A DNA stretch of 64,000 nucleotides. Origin: Clostridium beijerinckii (GTDB taxonomy: Bacteria > Bacillota > Clostridia > Clostridiales > Clostridiaceae). The stretch is from assembly GCA_003129525.1 (NCBI GenBank), contig CP029329.1, forward strand, positions 1,717,501 through 1,781,500, written 5' to 3'. Positions 38,689-48,503 of this stretch are shown here, piece by piece; the stretch's first letter is position 1, and each line of letters starts with the position of its first letter. The notes below the pieces were generated by a model, which was not told the origin of the DNA, did not search any database, and saw only the letters and a list, made by a program, of their open reading frames with translations. The position numbers and the translations under genes are program-made.

Positions 38689-40455
38689 ATGGCAGAACGC
38701 TGGTTTATAAAAAATAAAAAAGCTAACTATAAGCAAATATCAAATAAATATGGAATTACAGAGCTTATGAGTAAGATTATAATAAATAGAGATATTATAA
38801 ATGATGAAATGATAAAAAGTTATATAAATCCAGATTTTGATAAACTTCATAATCCAAGAGAAATGAAAGATTTAGAGAAAGCTGTAGACATACTTGATAA
38901 CAAAATAAAATCAAACAAAAAGATAAGAATTGTTGGAGATTACGATGTAGATGGAGTCATAAGTGTTTACATTTTATATACGGCATTAAAAAGATGTAAT
39001 GCAAATGTTGATTATGAAATTCCAGATAGAATAAAAGATGGATATGGAATAAATATAAATATAATAAAACAGGCCAAAGAAGATGGGGTAGATACTATTT
39101 TAACTTGTGACAATGGAATATCAGCTATAGATCCAATAAAATATGCTAAGGATATGGGACTTACTGTAATAGTTACAGATCATCACGATATACCGTTTGT
39201 TGAAGATGAAAATAAGACTAGAAAATTCATAAGTTCAAGTGCAGATGCTATAGTAAACCCAAAACAAGAGGAATGCAATTATAAATTTAAGCAATTATGT
39301 GGAGCTGGAGTAGCATTTAAACTTATAGAAGTGCTTTATGAGAAATTAAGTATAGATAAAAAAGAATGTTATAAACTTATAGAGTTTCTTGCAATTGCAA
39401 CAGTTTGTGATGTTGTAGATTTAATTGATGAAAATAGGATTTTTGTTAAAAAAGGATTGGAATTAATAAATAATACTACTACTTTAGGAATGCAAGAATT
39501 AATAAGAGAATGTGAAATGACTGAAAAAACTTTATCAGTATATCATTTGGGATTTATAATAGGACCATGTATAAATGCGTGTGGAAGACTTGATTCAGCT
39601 AAAAAAGGATTAAAGTTGTTACTCTCAAAGGAAGAAGAGGACGCAATTAAGCTTGCAAAGGAATTAGTTAAATTAAACGAAGAAAGAAAAGACATGACTA
39701 TGAAGGGTATGGAAACTGCTATAGAAATTGTGGAAAAGAATAATATGATAAATGATAAGGTATTTGTCATATATATTAAGGATGTACATGAAAGTTTAGC
39801 AGGAATAATAGCAGGAAGAATAAGAGAAAAATATAATGTTCCAACTTTAATAATAACAAAGTGTGAAAATGGAGCAAAGGGATCCGGCAGATCCATAGAA
39901 GAATATAATATGTTTGAAGAACTCGTTAAATGTAAAGACTTACTTGGAAATTTTGGTGGCCATCCCATGGCAGCAGGATTTTCTTTGAAGGAAGAGAATA
40001 TAGATGAGTTTAGACGAAGATTAAATCAAAATACATTATTAAAAGATGATGATTTACTGAGAAAGGTTACTATAGATTGTGCTTTACCCCTTGATTCAAT
40101 AAATTATGAATTAATTAATGATTTAGAAAGATTGGAACCTTTTGGTAAAGCAAATTCTAAACCATTATTTGCAGAAAAAAATGTAAATCTGTTAAAAGCT
40201 ACAATATTGGGCAAAAATAAAAATGTATTGAAGTTTAAATTGAAGACAAAATTTAATAAAGCTTTGGATGCTATTTATTTTGGTGATATTTATGAGTTTG
40301 AAGAAGTTATAAATGATAAATATGGCAACGAAGAACTACAAAAACTTTATGATGGGACATATAATGATGTAAAGATGGACTTAGTATTTTATCCGAGTGT
40401 TAATGAATATAATGGAAATACCAGTATTCAAATTGTAGTACAAAACTATAGATAG
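38689..40455 (+). CDS. recJ: Single-stranded-DNA exonuclease RecJ
   Basis: 5'-3' ssDNA exonuclease of the DHH family, 588 residues, used in recombination and mismatch repair. Motif I is VGDYDVDG (D84, D86, D88), DHH is at 164-166 (VTDHHDIP), and the DHHA1 domain carries GSGRSIEEYN and GGHPMAAGFS. The C-terminal OB-like domain is present, so length is normal. TTTAGGGGG precedes the ATG. Confidence 0.92.
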   Translation: MAERWFIKNKKANYKQISNKYGITELMSKIIINRDIINDEMIKSYINPDFDKLHNPREMKDLEKAVDILDNKIKSNKKIRIVGDYDVDGVISVYILYTALKRCNANVDYEIPDRIKDGYGININIIKQAKEDGVDTILTCDNGISAIDPIKYAKDMGLTVIVTDHHDIPFVEDENKTRKFISSSADAIVNPKQEECNYKFKQLCGAGVAFKLIEVLYEKLSIDKKECYKLIEFLAIATVCDVVDLIDENRIFVKKGLELINNTTTLGMQELIRECEMTEKTLSVYHLGFIIGPCINACGRLDSAKKGLKLLLSKEEEDAIKLAKELVKLNEERKDMTMKGMETAIEIVEKNNMINDKVFVIYIKDVHESLAGIIAGRIREKYNVPTLIITKCENGAKGSGRSIEEYNMFEELVKCKDLLGNFGGHPMAAGFSLKEENIDEFRRRLNQNTLLKDDDLLRKVTIDCALPLDSINYELINDLERLEPFGKANSKPLFAEKNVNLLKATILGKNKNVLKFKLKTKFNKALDAIYFGDIYEFEEVINDKYGNEELQKLYDGTYNDVKMDLVFYPSVNEYNGNTSIQIVVQNYR

Positions 40456-40700
40456 TAATTGACAATTGACAATGGGCAATTGTGAATTTAGGAACAAATC
40501 TCACAGAGAAAGTTCAAATAACAAAATCATAGATTTTGATTCTCACTTTTCCTTTGGAGTTTGGAAAAAATTATATAGTTAAAAAGCGCGCATATTAAAA
40601 AGATGCGCACATATGAAAAAGGTATGAAGTGCAACCAAGAACATATAAAATAAAAAGAAATCCGGGCGGGATTTTATCAATAATTGTAAATTGTCAATTG
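40456..40700 (+). repeat. Heptamer-arm palindromic element with composite core, copy 7 (family C)
   Basis: The left arm AATTGAC/AATTGAC/AATGGGC (40456-40489) starts immediately after the recJ stop; the right arm is 40681-40700. The core carries a family B hairpin (40501-40549; CAAAATC-ATA-GATTTTG), a GCGCGCAT/GATGCGCAC segment and a family D mini-hairpin at 40622. It ends 18 nt before the murG start. Confidence 0.75.
40622..40638 (+). repeat. Mini-hairpin with AACCAA tail, copy 3 (family D)
   Basis: GTATGAAGTGC plus AACCAA. The stem here pairs as G-C, T-G, A-T, T-G, so wobble pairs keep the structure possible in RNA. Confidence 0.4.
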
Positions 40701-40718
40701 AAGAAGGGGTGATAGTTT

Positions 40719-41792
40719 TTGTATAAATACAAAATAATAATGACAGGTGGAGGAACAGCAGGGCATGTAACTCCTAATTTAGCGTTAATACCTAAATTGA
40801 AAGAAAGTGGTTTTGAAATTAAATATATTGGTAGTATTGATGGTATTGAAAAGGAAATAATAACAAGAAATAATATTCCTTTCTTTGGAATTTCATGTGG
40901 AAAGTTAAGAAGATACTTTGACGTGAAAAATTTTACAGATCCTTTTAAGATTCTGAAGGGAGTTGCACAATCAATAAAAATATTATCAAAAGAAAAACCA
41001 GATATTATTTTTTCAAAAGGAGGTTTTGTAGCAGTACCAGTTGTTATTGCAGCATCTATAAAAAAAATACCAGTAGTAGCTCATGAATCTGATATGACTC
41101 CGGGTCTTGCCAATAAATTATCAGCACCATTTTGTAATAAGTTATGTGTGACTTTTAGAGAAAGTTTAAACTTTATAAATGGAAATAAGGGAGTACTTAC
41201 AGGAAGTCCTATACGAGAAGAAATATTTAATGGAAACAAGGATAAGGGAAGAAAAATATGTGGATTCATTGATAATAAAGAAGTGTTGTTTATTATGGGG
41301 GGAAGTCTTGGGTCAAAAATAATAAACGAAGAAATAAGAAAAAGTTTAGAGCATCTTTTGAAAGAGTTTAATATAATTCATATTTGTGGCAGCGGTAATA
41401 TAGATAAGAAACTTATAAACTTTGATGGATATAAACAATTCGAGTATGTAAATGAAGAACTGCCAGATTTGATGAAAACAGCTGATTATATAATTTCAAG
41501 GGCGGGAGCAAATTCTATATTTGAATTCTTAGCATTAAAAAAACCTACTCTATTAATACCTCTTTCTAAGAAGGCCAGTAGAGGAGACCAAATTTTGAAT
41601 TCTAAATCATTTGAAAAAGAAGGTTATTCTTTAATGTTAGAAGAAGAAGAACTTAAAGATGATATACTATACAAGAAAGTTTTAGAACTTAAAGATAGAA
41701 AAACAGAGATTATTAATAATATGGAAAGAAGCCAAATTAAAAATGGTGTAGAAGCAATAATAGGTGTATTATTAGAGAGTATAAAGAAATAG
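40719..41792 (+). CDS. murG: UDP-GlcNAc:undecaprenyl-PP-MurNAc-pentapeptide GlcNAc transferase
   Basis: Membrane-associated GT28 enzyme completing lipid II for peptidoglycan, 357 residues. The N-terminal glycine loop [11 protein letters not shown] (9-19), the second loop GGSLGS, and the C-terminal [17 protein letters not shown] donor-binding stretch are all present. It starts at TTG 40719, with GAAGGGG 9 nt upstream; the next ATG (40740) would cut into the first strand. It is not in a classical division/cell-wall cluster here, as in many clostridia. Confidence 0.94.
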   Translation: MYKYKIIMTGGGTAGHVTPNLALIPKLKESGFEIKYIGSIDGIEKEIITRNNIPFFGISCGKLRRYFDVKNFTDPFKILKGVAQSIKILSKEKPDIIFSKGGFVAVPVVIAASIKKIPVVAHESDMTPGLANKLSAPFCNKLCVTFRESLNFINGNKGVLTGSPIREEIFNGNKDKGRKICGFIDNKEVLFIMGGSLGSKIINEEIRKSLEHLLKEFNIIHICGSGNIDKKLINFDGYKQFEYVNEELPDLMKTADYIISRAGANSIFEFLALKKPTLLIPLSKKASRGDQILNSKSFEKEGYSLMLEEEELKDDILYKKVLELKDRKTEIINNMERSQIKNGVEAIIGVLLESIKK

Positions 41793-41846
41793 ATTGCTAA
41801 AATATATAATTATTACTTAAAAAAATACAAATTGTACAATCAAATC

Positions 41847-41874
41847 TTGCAAAAAAAAAAATGTGAGATATAAT
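41847..41874 (+). promoter_or_regulatory. Probable promoter of flavodoxin gene
   Basis: TTGCAA (41847-41852) and TATAAT (41869-41874) with a 16-nt spacer, 69 bp before the start codon. Confidence 0.5.
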
Positions 41875-41943
41875 AAAAGGGTAAGTTTATTTTAGTGAAA
41901 AACAAATGTTAAGTATTTAACGAGAAGATGAGGTGCTATTTTA

Positions 41944-42375
41944 ATGAAAAAGGTATCAATCATTTATTGGAGTTGCGGAGGGAACATAGAGGCCCTTGCA
42001 AATGTGATGGCAGATGGTGCTAGAGAACAAGGTGCAGAAGTAATTATCAAACATGTTACAGACGCTACTATAGAAGACGTTTTAGAAGCTGACTCTATTG
42101 CGTTTGGAAGTCCTGCAGTGGACTCGACTAAAATAGAACAAGAAGAAATGAAGCCGTTTCTAGAACAGTTAAAAGGTTTGAATCAAGAAAATAAAAACAA
42201 AAATTGTATTTTATTTGCTACCTATGGATGGATTGAGGATACTTTCATGAAAATATGGAAGGCTGAAATGACATCTTATGGGTTTAATGTAATTGGAAAT
42301 TTAGCAATTAAAGATTCGCCAACTAAAAAACAAACAAATCTTATTAAGAAATTAGGAGAAGAACTAGTTAAATAA
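41944..42375 (+). CDS. Flavodoxin
   Basis: Short-chain flavodoxin, 143 residues, carrying electrons on FMN in place of ferredoxin. The FMN phosphate loop is IIYWSCGGNIEALA (the usual T/S-x-T-G-N-T is altered to W-S-C-G-G-N), with FGSPAVDSTK and FATYGWIEDTF as the two isoalloxazine-flanking loops. The adjacent pyruvate:ferredoxin oxidoreductase is a natural electron donor. GATGAGGTG is upstream. Confidence 0.9.
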   Translation: MKKVSIIYWSCGGNIEALANVMADGAREQGAEVIIKHVTDATIEDVLEADSIAFGSPAVDSTKIEQEEMKPFLEQLKGLNQENKNKNCILFATYGWIEDTFMKIWKAEMTSYGFNVIGNLAIKDSPTKKQTNLIKKLGEELVK

Positions 42376-42547
42376 TATAAGGTTTAAAAGTTTATTTATA
42401 ATATTATTTATATGTGCAATGTTGGAAATAAGACTTTAATAGCTAAATATTTAGTGTGTTTATTAGGTAGTCTTTAAGACTTACTTATATAAAAAATTCA
42501 AAATATTCAAAATTTAGGTTTTAAAAATAGAAAGAGGGGTCAACGCG

Positions 42548-45500
42548 ATGAGAAAAATGAAAACTATGGACGGTAATACTGCAGCAGCTCATATATCTTA
42601 TGCATTCACAGAAGTTACTGCAATATTCCCAATTACACCATCATCTCCAATGGCAGAACATGTAGATGAATGGGTAGCACAAGGAAGAAAAAATATATTT
42701 GGACAACCTGTAAAAGTTATGGAAATGCAATCAGAAGCTGGAGCTGCTGGTGCTGTTCATGGATCTTTACAAGCTGGAGCTTTAACAACTACTTATACAG
42801 CTTCACAAGGTTTATTATTAATGATACCAAACATGTACAAAATTTCTGGTGAAATGTTACCAGGAGTATTCCACGTTTCAGCTAGAGCATTAGCTACATC
42901 TTCTTTAAACATATTTGGAGATCACCAAGATGTTATGGCAGCAAGACAAACTGGTTTTGCAATGCTTGCAGAAGGATCAGTTCAAGAAGTAATGGATTTA
43001 TCGGCAGTAGCTCATTTAACTGCTATTAAAACAAGAATTCCATTCTTAAACTTCTTTGATGGATTCAGAACTTCTCATGAAGTGCAAAAAATCGAAGTTT
43101 TAGAATATGACGAATTAGCAAACTTACTTGACTGGGATTCAGTTAAAGCTTTCAGAGAAAGAGCATTAAACCCAAATCATCCTGTAACTAGAGGAACTGC
43201 TCAAAATGCAGATGTCTATTTCCAAGAAAGAGAATCTGTTAATAGATTCTACGATGAATTACCAGAAACAGTTGAAAATTACATGGCTGAAATTACTAAA
43301 TTAACAGGTAGAGAATATCACTGTTTCGATTACTATGGAGCACCAGATGCTGATAGAGTAATAGTTGCTATGGGTTCAGCTACAGATGTATGTGAAGAAA
43401 CTATAGACTACTTAAATTCTAACGGACAAAAAGTTGGTGTTATTAAAGTAAGATTATTCAGACCATTCTCAAATGAAAGATTATTAGCTGCTATTCCAAA
43501 GACAGTTAAGAAAATTGCTGTTTTAGATAGAACTAAAGAACCAGGATCAGCTGGAGAACCATTATACTTAGATATTAGAAATGCATTCTTCGGACAAGCT
43601 GATGCACCAATTATTATTGGTGGTAGATTTGGTTTAGGTTCAAAAGATCCAAATCCAGGACATATTGCTGCAGTTTATGCTAACTTAGCACAAGAAGCAC
43701 CAAAGAATGGATTTACAATTGGAATCAATGATGACGTTACAAATACTTCATTAGAAGTAACTGAAGATATAGATGCTACTCCAGAAGGAACTACAGCTTG
43801 TAAGTTCTGGGGATTAGGATCAGATGGTACTGTTGGAGCAAACAAGAGTGCAATCAAGATTATTGGAGATAATACTGATATGTATGCTCAAGCGTACTTC
43901 TTCTATGATTCAAAGAAATCAGGTGGAATTACAGTATCTCATTTAAGATTTGGTAAGAAAGCAATTAAGTCACCATACTTAATAAACAAAGCAGATTTTG
44001 TTTCATGTTCTAACCAATCATATGTCCACAAATACAATGTACTTGAAGGATTAAAGCCAAATTCTACTTTCTTATTAAATACTATCTGGACTCCAGAAGA
44101 TTTAGAAGAAAAATTACCAGCATCATATAAGAGATTCTTAGCAAACAACAACATTAAGTTCTACACTTTAAATGCTGTAGGTATTGCTCAAGAAATCGGT
44201 CTTGGTGGAAGAATCAACATGATAATGCAATCAGCTTTCTTCAAGTTAGCTAACATTATTCCAGTTGAAGATGCTATCAAACACTTAAAAGATGCAGTTG
44301 TATCTTCTTATGGTAAGAAGGGTGAAAAAGTTGTTAACATGAACAACGCTGCTATAGACAAGGGTGTTGAATCAATTGTTGAAATAAATATTCCAGAAGC
44401 TTGGAAGACAGTTGCAGATGAAGAAGCAGTAGAAATTAAGTATGCTACTAAATTTGTAAAAGATATAGTTATTCCAATGAACAGACAAGAAGGAGATCAA
44501 CTTCCAGTTTCAGCATTTATAGGAATGGAAGATGGTACTTTTGAAAATGGTACTGCAGCATTTGAAAAAAGAGGAATTGCAGTAAATGTTCCAGAATGGG
44601 ATTCAGAAAAATGTATCCAATGTAACCAATGTGCAATAGTATGTCCACATGCTGTTATAAGACCATTCTTATTAACTGAAGCAGAAAAGAATGCTGCTCC
44701 AAGTGCAACTAAGATTGTAGCTGCTAAGGCATTAAAGACTGAAGAGCCATTATTATATTCAATGGGTATAACACCACTTGACTGTTCAGGTTGTGGAAAC
44801 TGTGCTCAAGTATGTCCAGCACCAGGAAAAGCATTAGTTATGAAACCACAAGAATCTCAACATGATCAAATAGAAGCTTGGGATTACTTAACTCATGATA
44901 TTTCAGTTAAGAAGAACCCAATGAACAAGAAGACAGTTAAAGGTAGCCAATTTGAGCAACCATTACTTGAATTCTCAGGAGCTTGTGCAGGTTGTGGAGA
45001 AACTCCATATGTTAAAGCTATAACTCAATTAGTTGGTGATAGAATGATGGTTGCTAATGCAACTGGATGTACATCAATTTGGGGAGGATCTGCTCCTTCA
45101 ACTCCATATACTAAGAATAAAGAAGGACATGGTCCAGCTTGGGCTAACTCATTATTCGAAGATAATGCTGAATATGGATTAGGTATGTTCTTAGGAGTTA
45201 AAGCTATAAGAGAAAGAATTGCAGGAGAAGCAGAAGCTGCTATAGCTGCAAATGATCCAGCAAAAGCTGAATTACAAGATTGGTTAGACAATGTTGATGA
45301 AGGTGAAGGAACTAGAGAAAGAGCTGATAAATTAGTTGCTGCTCTAGAAAAATCAGGAACTGAAGCTGCTAAATCAATTTTAGCTCAAAAAGATTACTTC
45401 GTTAAGAGATCACAATGGATCTTCGGAGGAGACGGATGGGCATACGATATCGGATACGGTGGAGTTGACCATGTATTAGCTACTGGAGAAGATGTAAATA

Positions 45501-46057
45501 TATTAGTAGTAGATACAGAAGTTTATTCAAACACTGGTGGTCAATCATCTAAAGCTACTCCAACTGCTGCAATCGCTAAGTTTGCTGCAAGTGGTAAGAA
45601 GACTAAGAAGAAAGATCTTGGAATGATGGCTATGAGTTATGGTTATGTATATGTAGCTCAAATTAACATGGGTGCTGATAAGAACCAAGTTATGAAAGCT
45701 CTTGCAGAAGCAGAAGCATACAAAGGACCATCATTAATAATAGCTTATGCACCATGTATCAATCATGGATTAAGAATTGGTATGGGTAACAGCCAAGAAG
45801 AAGCTAAGAGAGCTACTGCATGTGGATACTGGCAAATGTACAGATTCAACCCAGAATTAAAAGAAGCTGGAAAGAATCCATTTGTATTAGATTCTAAAGA
45901 ACCAACAGCAGACTTCAAGGAATTCTTAATGGGAGAAGTTAGATACTCTTCACTTGCTAAGGCATTCCCAGAAGCAGCAGACGCTTTATTTGAAAAGACT
46001 AAACAAGATGCTATGGAAAGATTAGAAGGATACAAGAAATTAGCTAATCAACAATAA
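42548..46057 (+). CDS. nifJ: Pyruvate:ferredoxin (flavodoxin) oxidoreductase
   Basis: Single-chain enzyme of 1169 residues that oxidises pyruvate to acetyl-CoA and CO2 and reduces ferredoxin or flavodoxin; central to clostridial fermentation. Two ferredoxin-type 4Fe-4S sites are at C689/692/695/699 (CIQCNQCAIVCP) and C746/749/752/756 (CSGCGNCAQVCP). The proximal cluster begins at C813/C816 (CAGCGETP), and GDGWAYDIGYGG is the ThDP motif. Codon use is noticeably more biased (AAC, GGA, CCA) than in neighbours, consistent with very high expression. AGAGGGG precedes the ATG. Confidence 0.96.
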   Translation: MRKMKTMDGNTAAAHISYAFTEVTAIFPITPSSPMAEHVDEWVAQGRKNIFGQPVKVMEMQSEAGAAGAVHGSLQAGALTTTYTASQGLLLMIPNMYKISGEMLPGVFHVSARALATSSLNIFGDHQDVMAARQTGFAMLAEGSVQEVMDLSAVAHLTAIKTRIPFLNFFDGFRTSHEVQKIEVLEYDELANLLDWDSVKAFRERALNPNHPVTRGTAQNADVYFQERESVNRFYDELPETVENYMAEITKLTGREYHCFDYYGAPDADRVIVAMGSATDVCEETIDYLNSNGQKVGVIKVRLFRPFSNERLLAAIPKTVKKIAVLDRTKEPGSAGEPLYLDIRNAFFGQADAPIIIGGRFGLGSKDPNPGHIAAVYANLAQEAPKNGFTIGINDDVTNTSLEVTEDIDATPEGTTACKFWGLGSDGTVGANKSAIKIIGDNTDMYAQAYFFYDSKKSGGITVSHLRFGKKAIKSPYLINKADFVSCSNQSYVHKYNVLEGLKPNSTFLLNTIWTPEDLEEKLPASYKRFLANNNIKFYTLNAVGIAQEIGLGGRINMIMQSAFFKLANIIPVEDAIKHLKDAVVSSYGKKGEKVVNMNNAAIDKGVESIVEINIPEAWKTVADEEAVEIKYATKFVKDIVIPMNRQEGDQLPVSAFIGMEDGTFENGTAAFEKRGIAVNVPEWDSEKCIQCNQCAIVCPHAVIRPFLLTEAEKNAAPSATKIVAAKALKTEEPLLYSMGITPLDCSGCGNCAQVCPAPGKALVMKPQESQHDQIEAWDYLTHDISVKKNPMNKKTVKGSQFEQPLLEFSGACAGCGETPYVKAITQLVGDRMMVANATGCTSIWGGSAPSTPYTKNKEGHGPAWANSLFEDNAEYGLGMFLGVKAIRERIAGEAEAAIAANDPAKAELQDWLDNVDEGEGTRERADKLVAALEKSGTEAAKSILAQKDYFVKRSQWIFGGDGWAYDIGYGGVDHVLATGEDVNILVVDTEVYSNTGGQSSKATPTAAIAKFAASGKKTKKKDLGMMAMSYGYVYVAQINMGADKNQVMKALAEAEAYKGPSLIIAYAPCINHGLRIGMGNSQEEAKRATACGYWQMYRFNPELKEAGKNPFVLDSKEPTADFKEFLMGEVRYSSLAKAFPEAADALFEKTKQDAMERLEGYKKLANQQ

Positions 46058-46088
46058 GATAAAATATAAATAACTAAATTTGCGCAAT

Positions 46089-46128
46089 AAAAAAGAGTCA
46101 TTCTTTGAAAAAAGAATGGCTCTTTTTT
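46089..46128 (+). terminator. Terminator of pyruvate:ferredoxin oxidoreductase gene
   Basis: AAAAAAGAGTCATTCTTT pairs with AGAATGGCTCTTTTTT around a GAAAAA-type loop. Flanking A and T runs allow bidirectional action. Confidence 0.9.
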
Positions 46129-46244
46129 CATCATTAATCATTCATCAAAATTGCATTGCAATTTTAAGTATTTAAGGGTAAAATTAATTGATATATCTGA
46201 AAAGTTAAGTTTTTAGATAATTAGAACCTAAAGGAGGTTATAAG

Positions 46245-46625
46245 ATGGAAAAGGATTTAGAAAAATGTGGATGTAATAGTGAAGAAGGTAATTGTGGATG
46301 TGGTGGACATAATCATGATGACCATGAACATGAATGCTGTGGTGGACACGATCATGATAAAGATCATGAATGTGGATGTGGATGTAATGATGACGAAGAA
46401 AACTTCGTTATAGATTTAGAAGATGAAAATGGGAATATAGTTACATGTCCTATAATTGATGAATTTGAGTTTGAAGAAAAATCATACTACTTAGCTCAAA
46501 ATCCAGAAGAAGATTCAGTTTATCTTTTTAGACTTGATGATGAGGAACTTGTAGTTCCTGATGAAGAAGAATTTGATAGAGTATCAGCTTATTATCAAGA
46601 TGAATTAGTAGGCGGAGAAGAATAA
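46245..46625 (+). CDS. DUF1292 protein with Cys/His-rich N-terminal extension
   Basis: 126 residues. The C-terminal 75 residues match the DUF1292 pattern (FVIDLEDENGN ... YYLAQNPEEDSVYLFRL). The first ~50 residues are an unusual metal-binding-type tract of CGC, CCGG, HNHDDHEH and HDHDKDHECGCGC, with about 10 Cys and 9 His. Ordinary DUF1292 proteins lack such a tract. A metal storage or delivery role is possible but is inference. The upstream neighbour makes an Fe-S enzyme. AAAGGAGG precedes the ATG; its own terminator follows. Confidence 0.85.
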   Translation: MEKDLEKCGCNSEEGNCGCGGHNHDDHEHECCGGHDHDKDHECGCGCNDDEENFVIDLEDENGNIVTCPIIDEFEFEEKSYYLAQNPEEDSVYLFRLDDEELVVPDEEEFDRVSAYYQDELVGGEE

Positions 46626-46628
46626 AAT

Positions 46629-46663
46629 AAAAGACTTTAGTATTATTACTAAGGTCTTTTATT
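46629..46663 (+). terminator. Terminator of DUF1292 gene
   Basis: AAAAGACTTTAGT (46629-46641) pairs with ACTAAGGTCTTTT (46648-46660) with one G-T pair, then a T-rich tail. Confidence 0.85.
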
Positions 46664-46780
46664 TATGTATTTCATATTGTTTACAATTTAATATATTAAT
46701 GATATATTTTTATTACGTGACAAAAATCTACAATTGGATTAAGGCATCTTAAAAATATCTAAACTGGAGGGAATAGAGCA

Positions 46781-47974
46781 ATGCAATTATCTAAAAAGGC
46801 GGGGAATATTAATCCATCAATTACACTAGCAATTACAGCTAAAGCTAATGAATTAAAAAGTCAAGGCGTTGATGTAGTAAGTTTTGGAGCTGGGGAACCA
46901 GATTTTAATACACCAGAAAATATAATTCAGGCAGCTATAAAAGCAATGTATGATGGTAAAACTAAATATACTCCAGCAGGAGGAATATTAGAATTAAAAC
47001 AAACTATATGCAACAAATTTAAAAATGATAATAACTTGGAATATAAGCCAAGTCAAATAACAATTTCAACAGGTGCTAAACAATGTTTAGCTAATGTTTT
47101 CATGGCTATTTTAAATCCGGAGGATGAAGTATTAATTCCAGTACCATATTGGGTTAGTTATCCTGAATTAGTAAAGCTAGCTGACGGGGTACCGGTATAT
47201 GTAGAAACATCTAAAGAAAATAATTATAAATACACAATATGTGATTTAGAAAAAGTAATAACAAATAAAACAAAAGCAATATTAATAAACAGTCCTAATA
47301 ATCCAACTGGAACTATTTATCATGAAGAAGAATTATTAGAAATAGCGAATTTTGCTAAAGAACATAATCTGTTAATTATATCAGATGAAATTTATGAAAA
47401 ATTAATATATGATGGAGAAGAGCATATAAGCATAGCATCTTTAAATGAAGATGCATATGAAAGAACAATGGTAATAAATGGTGTATCTAAAACCTATGCG
47501 ATGACTGGGTGGAGACTGGGATATGTAGCTGCAAGTGAAGAGATAACTAAACTTATGACTAGTATTCAAAGTCATATGACATCAAATGTAAATACAATGG
47601 CGCAATATGCTGCAATAGAAGCATTGAATGGACCAATAGAAGATTTAAATAATATGATAAAAGAATTCGAAAATAGAAGAAACTTTATGCTTTATAAATT
47701 GGAAAAGTTGAGTGAAATATCTATTATAAAACCAAGTGGAGCATTTTATATTATGGTTAATATATCAGCATATTTAAATACTACTTTTAAAGAACAAGTA
47801 ATTAATAATTCAGTGGATTTTGCAAAAGTATTATTGGAAGAAGAAAAAGTTGCAGTAATACCAGGAACTGGTTTTGGATTAGATAATTACATAAGATTAT
47901 CATATGCAACATCCATGGATATAATAGAAAATGGAATCGATAGAATTTCAATATTTTTAAGCAAAATCAAATAA
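46781..47974 (+). CDS. Class I aminotransferase, probably aspartate aminotransferase
   Basis: PLP fold type I enzyme, 397 residues. FGAGEPDFNTP near residue 35, NSPNNPTG (substrate-binding Asn), SDEIYEKLIYDG (PLP-binding Asp and Tyr), the PLP lysine in VSKTYAMTGWRLGY and the substrate-binding Arg in YIRLSYATS are intact. This is the Ib subgroup (AspB-like) typical of Firmicutes; strict substrate choice cannot be read from the sequence. CTGGAGGG precedes the ATG. A long hairpin element follows directly after the stop. Confidence 0.88.
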   Translation: MQLSKKAGNINPSITLAITAKANELKSQGVDVVSFGAGEPDFNTPENIIQAAIKAMYDGKTKYTPAGGILELKQTICNKFKNDNNLEYKPSQITISTGAKQCLANVFMAILNPEDEVLIPVPYWVSYPELVKLADGVPVYVETSKENNYKYTICDLEKVITNKTKAILINSPNNPTGTIYHEEELLEIANFAKEHNLLIISDEIYEKLIYDGEEHISIASLNEDAYERTMVINGVSKTYAMTGWRLGYVAASEEITKLMTSIQSHMTSNVNTMAQYAAIEALNGPIEDLNNMIKEFENRRNFMLYKLEKLSEISIIKPSGAFYIMVNISAYLNTTFKEQVINNSVDFAKVLLEEEKVAVIPGTGFGLDNYIRLSYATSMDIIENGIDRISIFLSKIK

Positions 47975-47979
47975 TAAAT

Positions 47980-48216
47980 GTATAAATACTCGAGGTGAAA
48001 ATCATACTAATGAGTATAATGTATCGAAATAAGGGGGCGTGCATTTGTTCCAGTTACTGAAGATTTTGATGGGTGCTTCTAAGATTACAAGTTGTACCCA
48101 AAATGCTTGCTTCAAAGGCAAGCTTTGAACAAGCGTTTTGGAACAACTTATAATCAAGAAGCACAGCCATCAAAATCTTCTAATGTAACATTCACAAAAG
48201 CAAGCCCCCTTATTTC
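47980..48216 (+). repeat. Long hairpin element (family A, copy A2)
   Basis: The leader ATAAATACTCGAGGTGAAAA (47982) precedes stem P1 by 44 nt, the same distance as in the other plus-strand copies. P1 is GAAATAAGGGGGC (from 48026) with GCCCCCTTATTTC (to 48216). P2 is GAAGATTTTGATGG with CCATCAAAATCTTC. P3 is around CAAGTTGTACCC/GGAACAACTT, and the tip is GCTTGC-TTCAAAG-GCAAGC. P1 to P1 is 191 bp. It begins about 6 nt after the aminotransferase stop. Confidence 0.8.
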
Positions 48217-48503
48217 TAATTTAGGATATACGTCTAAGTAAAGTAGGCATTAAATATAATATCAATTATCAATATTTAGCGATGAATGCTCAATAATTGA
48301 AAGTTGAATATTGATAATAATACTATTAAATTGCATATTTAATTCAACTTATAAGTATAACTTGAAATTTGGGTATCTATAATAATATTTAACTCTGAAC
48401 ACTTAATATTTAGAATGGAATTTAAATAATTAAGAGTGAGTGCTTAGAATTAAATATTAGGATTTAAGGTAAAAATGAATATTATAAAGGTAGGTATTGT
48501 AAA
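48217..48503. other. Remainder of gap before HAD gene
   Basis: AT-rich, no ORF. At 48259-48321 ATCAATTATCAATATT is mirrored by AATATTGATAAT, probably a decayed heptamer-arm element. The promoter of the HAD gene should lie here but is not obvious. Confidence 0.35.

Noticed and set aside
42471..42490. Palindrome AGTCTTTAAGACT before the pyruvate:ferredoxin oxidoreductase gene
   Set aside because: Short and imperfect beyond its core; no known regulator motif matches and it is not clearly placed relative to a promoter.
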